A stretch of DNA of 64,000 nt from JAGNRR01 sp965230665. Its GTDB lineage: Bacteria; Bacteroidota; Bacteroidia; Chitinophagales; Chitinophagaceae. The position numbers were made by a program, and so were the translations under genes. The stretch covers positions 25,667 through 89,666 of the forward strand of contig CBDDLM010000005.1 of the NCBI GenBank assembly GCA_965230665.1. Direction: 5' to 3'. Shown here piece after piece: positions 61,776-64,000 of this stretch; position 1 is the first letter of the stretch, and each line of letters begins with the position of its first letter. The notes below the pieces were generated by a model. The model was not told where the DNA came from. It made no database searches and was given only the letters and a program-made list of their open reading frames with translations.

Positions 61776-62032
61776 TAGATTTCCTTTCCAACAGGTTGCT
61801 CATTTAACCACTCTCGATCATCGTTTGTTATTCTGAAACATTCTTTAGGGCTACCTTCAAGCAAGGATATCAAAGTGTCATCTTCCTCCGTGATAGGAGT
61901 CAGGATTATTTTATTATCCTGAATTGTCAGGTTTAATTTTGATCCTAATTTAAGGCCCAAAGTCTTAATGATCACTTTAGGGATGCTAACGATATTAGCC
62001 CCCCCTGATTGTCTAATAGAAATTGCAGTCAT
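61775..62032 (-). CDS. mazE: MazE-family antitoxin
   Basis: An 85-residue antitoxin: SIRQSGGANIVSIPKVIIKT and LGLKLGSKLNLTIQDNKIIL form the DNA-binding hairpin domain and the rest (LISLLEGSPKECFRITNDDR, EWLNEQPVG) is the toxin-binding tail. It is the first gene of the pair and probably autoregulates from the repeat at 62059. Confidence 0.9.
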   Translation of the reverse strand: MTAISIRQSGGANIVSIPKVIIKTLGLKLGSKLNLTIQDNKIILTPITEEDDTLISLLEGSPKECFRITNDDREWLNEQPVGKEI

Positions 62033-62058
62033 AATATTTCACCTTAAATTACCAAATA

Positions 62059-62103
62059 TTATACAAAAGTATAACATAAAAACAATGTTATACGAAAGTA
62101 AAA
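62059..62103. promoter_or_regulatory. mazEF operator
   Basis: TTATACAAAAGTATAA (62059-62074) is a perfect inverted repeat, and a half-conserved second copy TTATACGAAAGTAAAA lies at 62088-62103. Both are 27-71 bases upstream of the mazE start. Confidence 0.6.
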
Positions 62104-62337
62104 TTTAAAAAAGCAAGCTCATGGATGAGCGCTGCAAGATTGCGAACTAAGTTCGCAATAATTAACTGGATTAGCACCAAAGCACATATTGTACTGATAT
62201 TAAAAAATACTCAATATATCAATATGAGTTCAAGCACCTTTCTAATTAACAAAATGCGCTAAAATTCGATATTAAATATTTCTGGATGTAGATAAGCGCA
62301 TTATAAGAGGTTCTTTAAGATGTATTATTTTGTGGTT

Positions 62338-62400
62338 ATGCCCCTTGGGGCAACATAATAAGGGGCAGGAAGCCCCGCATAGGCTGCGAAGCAGGGCGAA
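62338..62400. other. GC-rich hairpin cluster
   Basis: GCCCCTTGGGGC and GGGGCAGGAAGCCCC are adjacent stem-forming words in an otherwise AT-rich gap, followed by GCTGCGAAGCAGGGC. It looks like a short REP-like or MITE-like repeat. Around it, 62104-62572 shows no gene. Confidence 0.35.
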
Positions 62401-62572
62401 TACATGGATGTAGTAGGGTTAGGAGATAAATCGTGATAAAAAGTATGAAATTACAGAATTGAATTAATACTAAAGAATAAATATGATTAAGAAAGACTAA
62501 AAGAATAGGGGAGAGGATTTTTTTAAAATTGTTTTATAAGTCAATAGGTTAGCTATACAATAATTAATTAAA

Positions 62573-63079
62573 TGGGAGCTAAACCTACCATGAAGTTATT
62601 AACGGGAGCTGAACCTACCACATGCGGGAGCTGAACCTACTACTTTGCGGACCAAGTGGGAGCTAAACCTACCACCAAAAACATTAAATGGGAGTTAAAC
62701 CTATTACAAGCGGGAGCTAAACCTACCAACTGTGAATGAAAAAAACCTACAACTTTTACTATGTGGGAGTTAATCCTACTACATATGGGAGTCAGACCTA
62801 CTACTTACGGGAGTTAATCCTACCACCTAAATATTCAATAAAACAGTGTGTTTTATATCAAGTGGGAGCTAAACCTACCACTTATGGGAATCAGACCTAC
62901 TACTTACGGGAGTTAAACCTACCACCAACGAATTCAAGAAAACAGAGTGTTTTATATCAAGTGGGAGCTAAACCTACCACATATGGGAGTCAGACCTACT
63001 ACTTACGGGAGCTAAACCTACCACTTATGAGAGTCACAAAATTTTGTACGTACTACCAAATGGGAGTTGAACCTACCAC
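62573..63079. repeat. Array of about sixteen 18-bp imperfect palindromes
   Basis: The motif is TGGGAGCTAAACCTACCA with variants (C/TGGGAG, CTAAAC/TTAATC/TCAGAC, CTAC-T/C-A). TGGGAG and CTACCA are near-complementary arms around six bases. Spacing varies from 3 to over 30 bases. A higher-order unit of about 117 bp with the spacer AAAACAGTGTGTTTTATATC occurs twice (near 62809 and 62926). It follows an AT-rich stretch and is closed by a terminator. Iterons of a replication origin or a regulator-binding array are the main options. Confidence 0.7.
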
Positions 63080-63100
63080 TTTTATTTTTTCACATATGAA

Positions 63101-63122
63101 AAAACCGCCGTGAGGCGGTTTT
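63101..63122. terminator. Intrinsic terminator after the repeat array
   Basis: AAAACCGCC and GGCGGTTTT form a 9-bp stem with a GTGA loop, with flanking A and T runs usable in either direction. Confidence 0.75.
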
Positions 63123-63322
63123 GCCCCAAGCTCCATTGAGTCAACTTCACAAGGGGAGGGTTAATTCGATTGTAATACATTTTAATTGGAACTGTATAGG
63201 AAACTTTTCTAGCCTGGCAGCTCCGCATGTTGTCGAAATGATGCTAGAGCAAAATCTGGCAGGTGTATTATCACTATGGCTAGTTTATATTGATTCTTAA
63301 ATTGGTACTATAAGTAACCTAA

Positions 63323-63778
63323 TGGGTAACTGATATCACTTATATACGAACCTGTGAGGGTTGGTTATATTTAGCTAATGTTGTTGATTTATATTCTCGT
63401 CAAGTCATTGGCTGGAGTATGTCATCTCGATTAAAACAGGAAATTGTGTTCAATGCATTATTAATGGCTGTCTGGCGCAGACGTCCTGATGGTGAGGTGA
63501 TTGTCCATTCTGATCAAGGTGTTCAATATACCAGTGAACAATGTCAGGGTTTTATGAAAGCACATCAACTGGTTTCCAGTATGATTCGGCGGGGAAGTTG
63601 TTACGATAATGCTGTTGCAGAGAGATTTTTTGGTTTGCTAAAACGGGAAAGAGTCAATCGTCGAGTTTATAAAACTCGTTTAGAAGCCCGCTCTGATATT
63701 TTTGATTATATTGAACGATTTTACAATCAAAGAAAGAAGCGTAAAATGGGCATAGCCCACCAAACTACTCTTAACTAA
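63323..63778 (+). pseudogene. IS3-family transposase remnant (DDE integrase domain)
   Basis: The frame is open from 63323: WVTDITYIRTCEGWLYLANV, DLYSRQVIGWSM, VHSDQGVQYTSEQCQGF, MIRRGSCYDNAVAERFFGLL and IERFYNQRKKRKMGIAHQTT. This is the rve domain of OrfB with D, D and E present. A stop and an apparent deletion just before Trp remove the N-terminal half and OrfA. The 63123-63322 stretch shows no readable rest of the element. The IS right end probably lies near 63803, directly before hsdM. Confidence 0.85.
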
Positions 63779-63828
63779 CTGTCCGTCAAACCGGGGGAAA
63801 ACCAGAACAAAAGAAGAGAGCAGAGTAA

Positions 63829-64000
63829 ATGACCAATAACGAAGAACAACAGTTTTTAGCAGAGCTTGATAAAAAACTCTGGAATGCCGCTGATAAGCTA
63901 CGCTCAACCCTCGATGCATCGCAATACAAGCATACCGTACTTGGCCTCGTCTTCTTAAAATATGTTTCCGACGCTTTCAAAATTAGACAGGACGAACTTA
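63829..64000 (+). CDS. hsdM: Type I restriction-modification methyltransferase HsdM, 5' part
   Basis: The 57 visible residues start MTNNEEQQFLAELDKKLWNA and continue DKLRSTLDASQYKHTVLGLV and FLKYVSDAFKIRQDEL, the conserved N-terminal helical domain of HsdM. The gene runs off the window. It forms the methylase of a type I system with HsdS and HsdR expected downstream. AGAGAG lies before the ATG. Confidence 0.93.
   Translation, partial: MTNNEEQQFLAELDKKLWNAADKLRSTLDASQYKHTVLGLVFLKYVSDAFKIRQDEL

Noticed and set aside
62573..63079. CRISPR array or terminal-repeat cluster
   Set aside because: Spacers are too short and irregular (3 to over 30 bases) and partly duplicated; no cas genes are present.
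62736..63113. A 125-codon plus-strand frame with repeated KPTTYGSQTYYLRELNLP peptides
   Set aside because: It is a translation of the 18-bp repeat array. The repeat is conserved as DNA with variable spacing and no ribosome site precedes the start.

Overview
The window looks like accessory DNA, probably part of a conjugative plasmid or integrated conjugative element, from a low-GC gammaproteobacterium. The evidence is a ParA/ParB pair, a compact type IV secretion operon, several toxin-antitoxin modules, a Tn3-family transposon with heavy-metal efflux genes, plasmid-type SOS genes and two large arrays of palindromic repeats. A YafN/YafO pair, a Cus/Hel-type efflux pump and the general protein style favour Gammaproteobacteria. 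I cannot name a genus. No rRNA or tRNA gene was recognised.

Layout. 1-1353: end of an outer-membrane protein gene, then two eroded gene remnants. 1354-12159: a complete Tn3-family transposon with identical 38-bp inverted repeats, tnpA, res and tnpR. Its cargo is a CusCBA-like tripartite pump with two small periplasmic accessory proteins. 12160-14361: a gene tail, an orphan AbrB antitoxin, then a Y-family DNA polymerase followed by an SRAP-like protein. 14362-16506: non-coding structure around one plasmid-type gene (15012-16049). 16507-19441: two tandem secreted toxin/immunity pairs that share a signal peptide and a short RHS tip but carry unrelated C-terminal domains. 19632-20873: a YHYH protein and a yafNO-like toxin-antitoxin pair. 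21075-35737: a 4602-residue secreted RHS/YD-repeat toxin with a nuclease-like tip and two candidate immunity genes. 36130-37703: a DprA-like/phosphoribosyltransferase pair. 38086-43272: an operon for an outer-membrane barrel, a large lipoprotein and three small proteins. A 61-bp direct repeat flanks the 36.0-39.7 kb segment.

43337-55824 (minus strand) is one compact transfer and partition operon: parA, parB, a replication-relaxation/MOBC-like protein, a coupling protein, then VirB2, B3, B4, B5, B6, B8, B9 (TraK) and B10 (TraB)-like genes. Upstream lies a second replication-relaxation-like gene (55836-56531). Next comes a membrane protein and then a regular array of 26 copies of a 44-bp repeat carrying the 15-bp palindrome GTTTGCATTGCAAAC. 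The array resembles the sopC centromere of plasmid F in design. Single copies of the same palindrome lie just upstream of parA and at several other positions, so I infer it is the ParB binding site. A perfect DnaA box and a folded region follow at 59.4-59.6 kb.

59898-62032 holds an Rrf2-like regulator, a candidate small RNA, an AbrB-like/coiled-coil gene pair and a mazEF pair. 62573-63079 is a second array, of about sixteen 18-bp imperfect palindromes, and may be replication iterons. The window ends with an IS3-family remnant and the start of an hsdM gene. No clear replication initiator gene was found.
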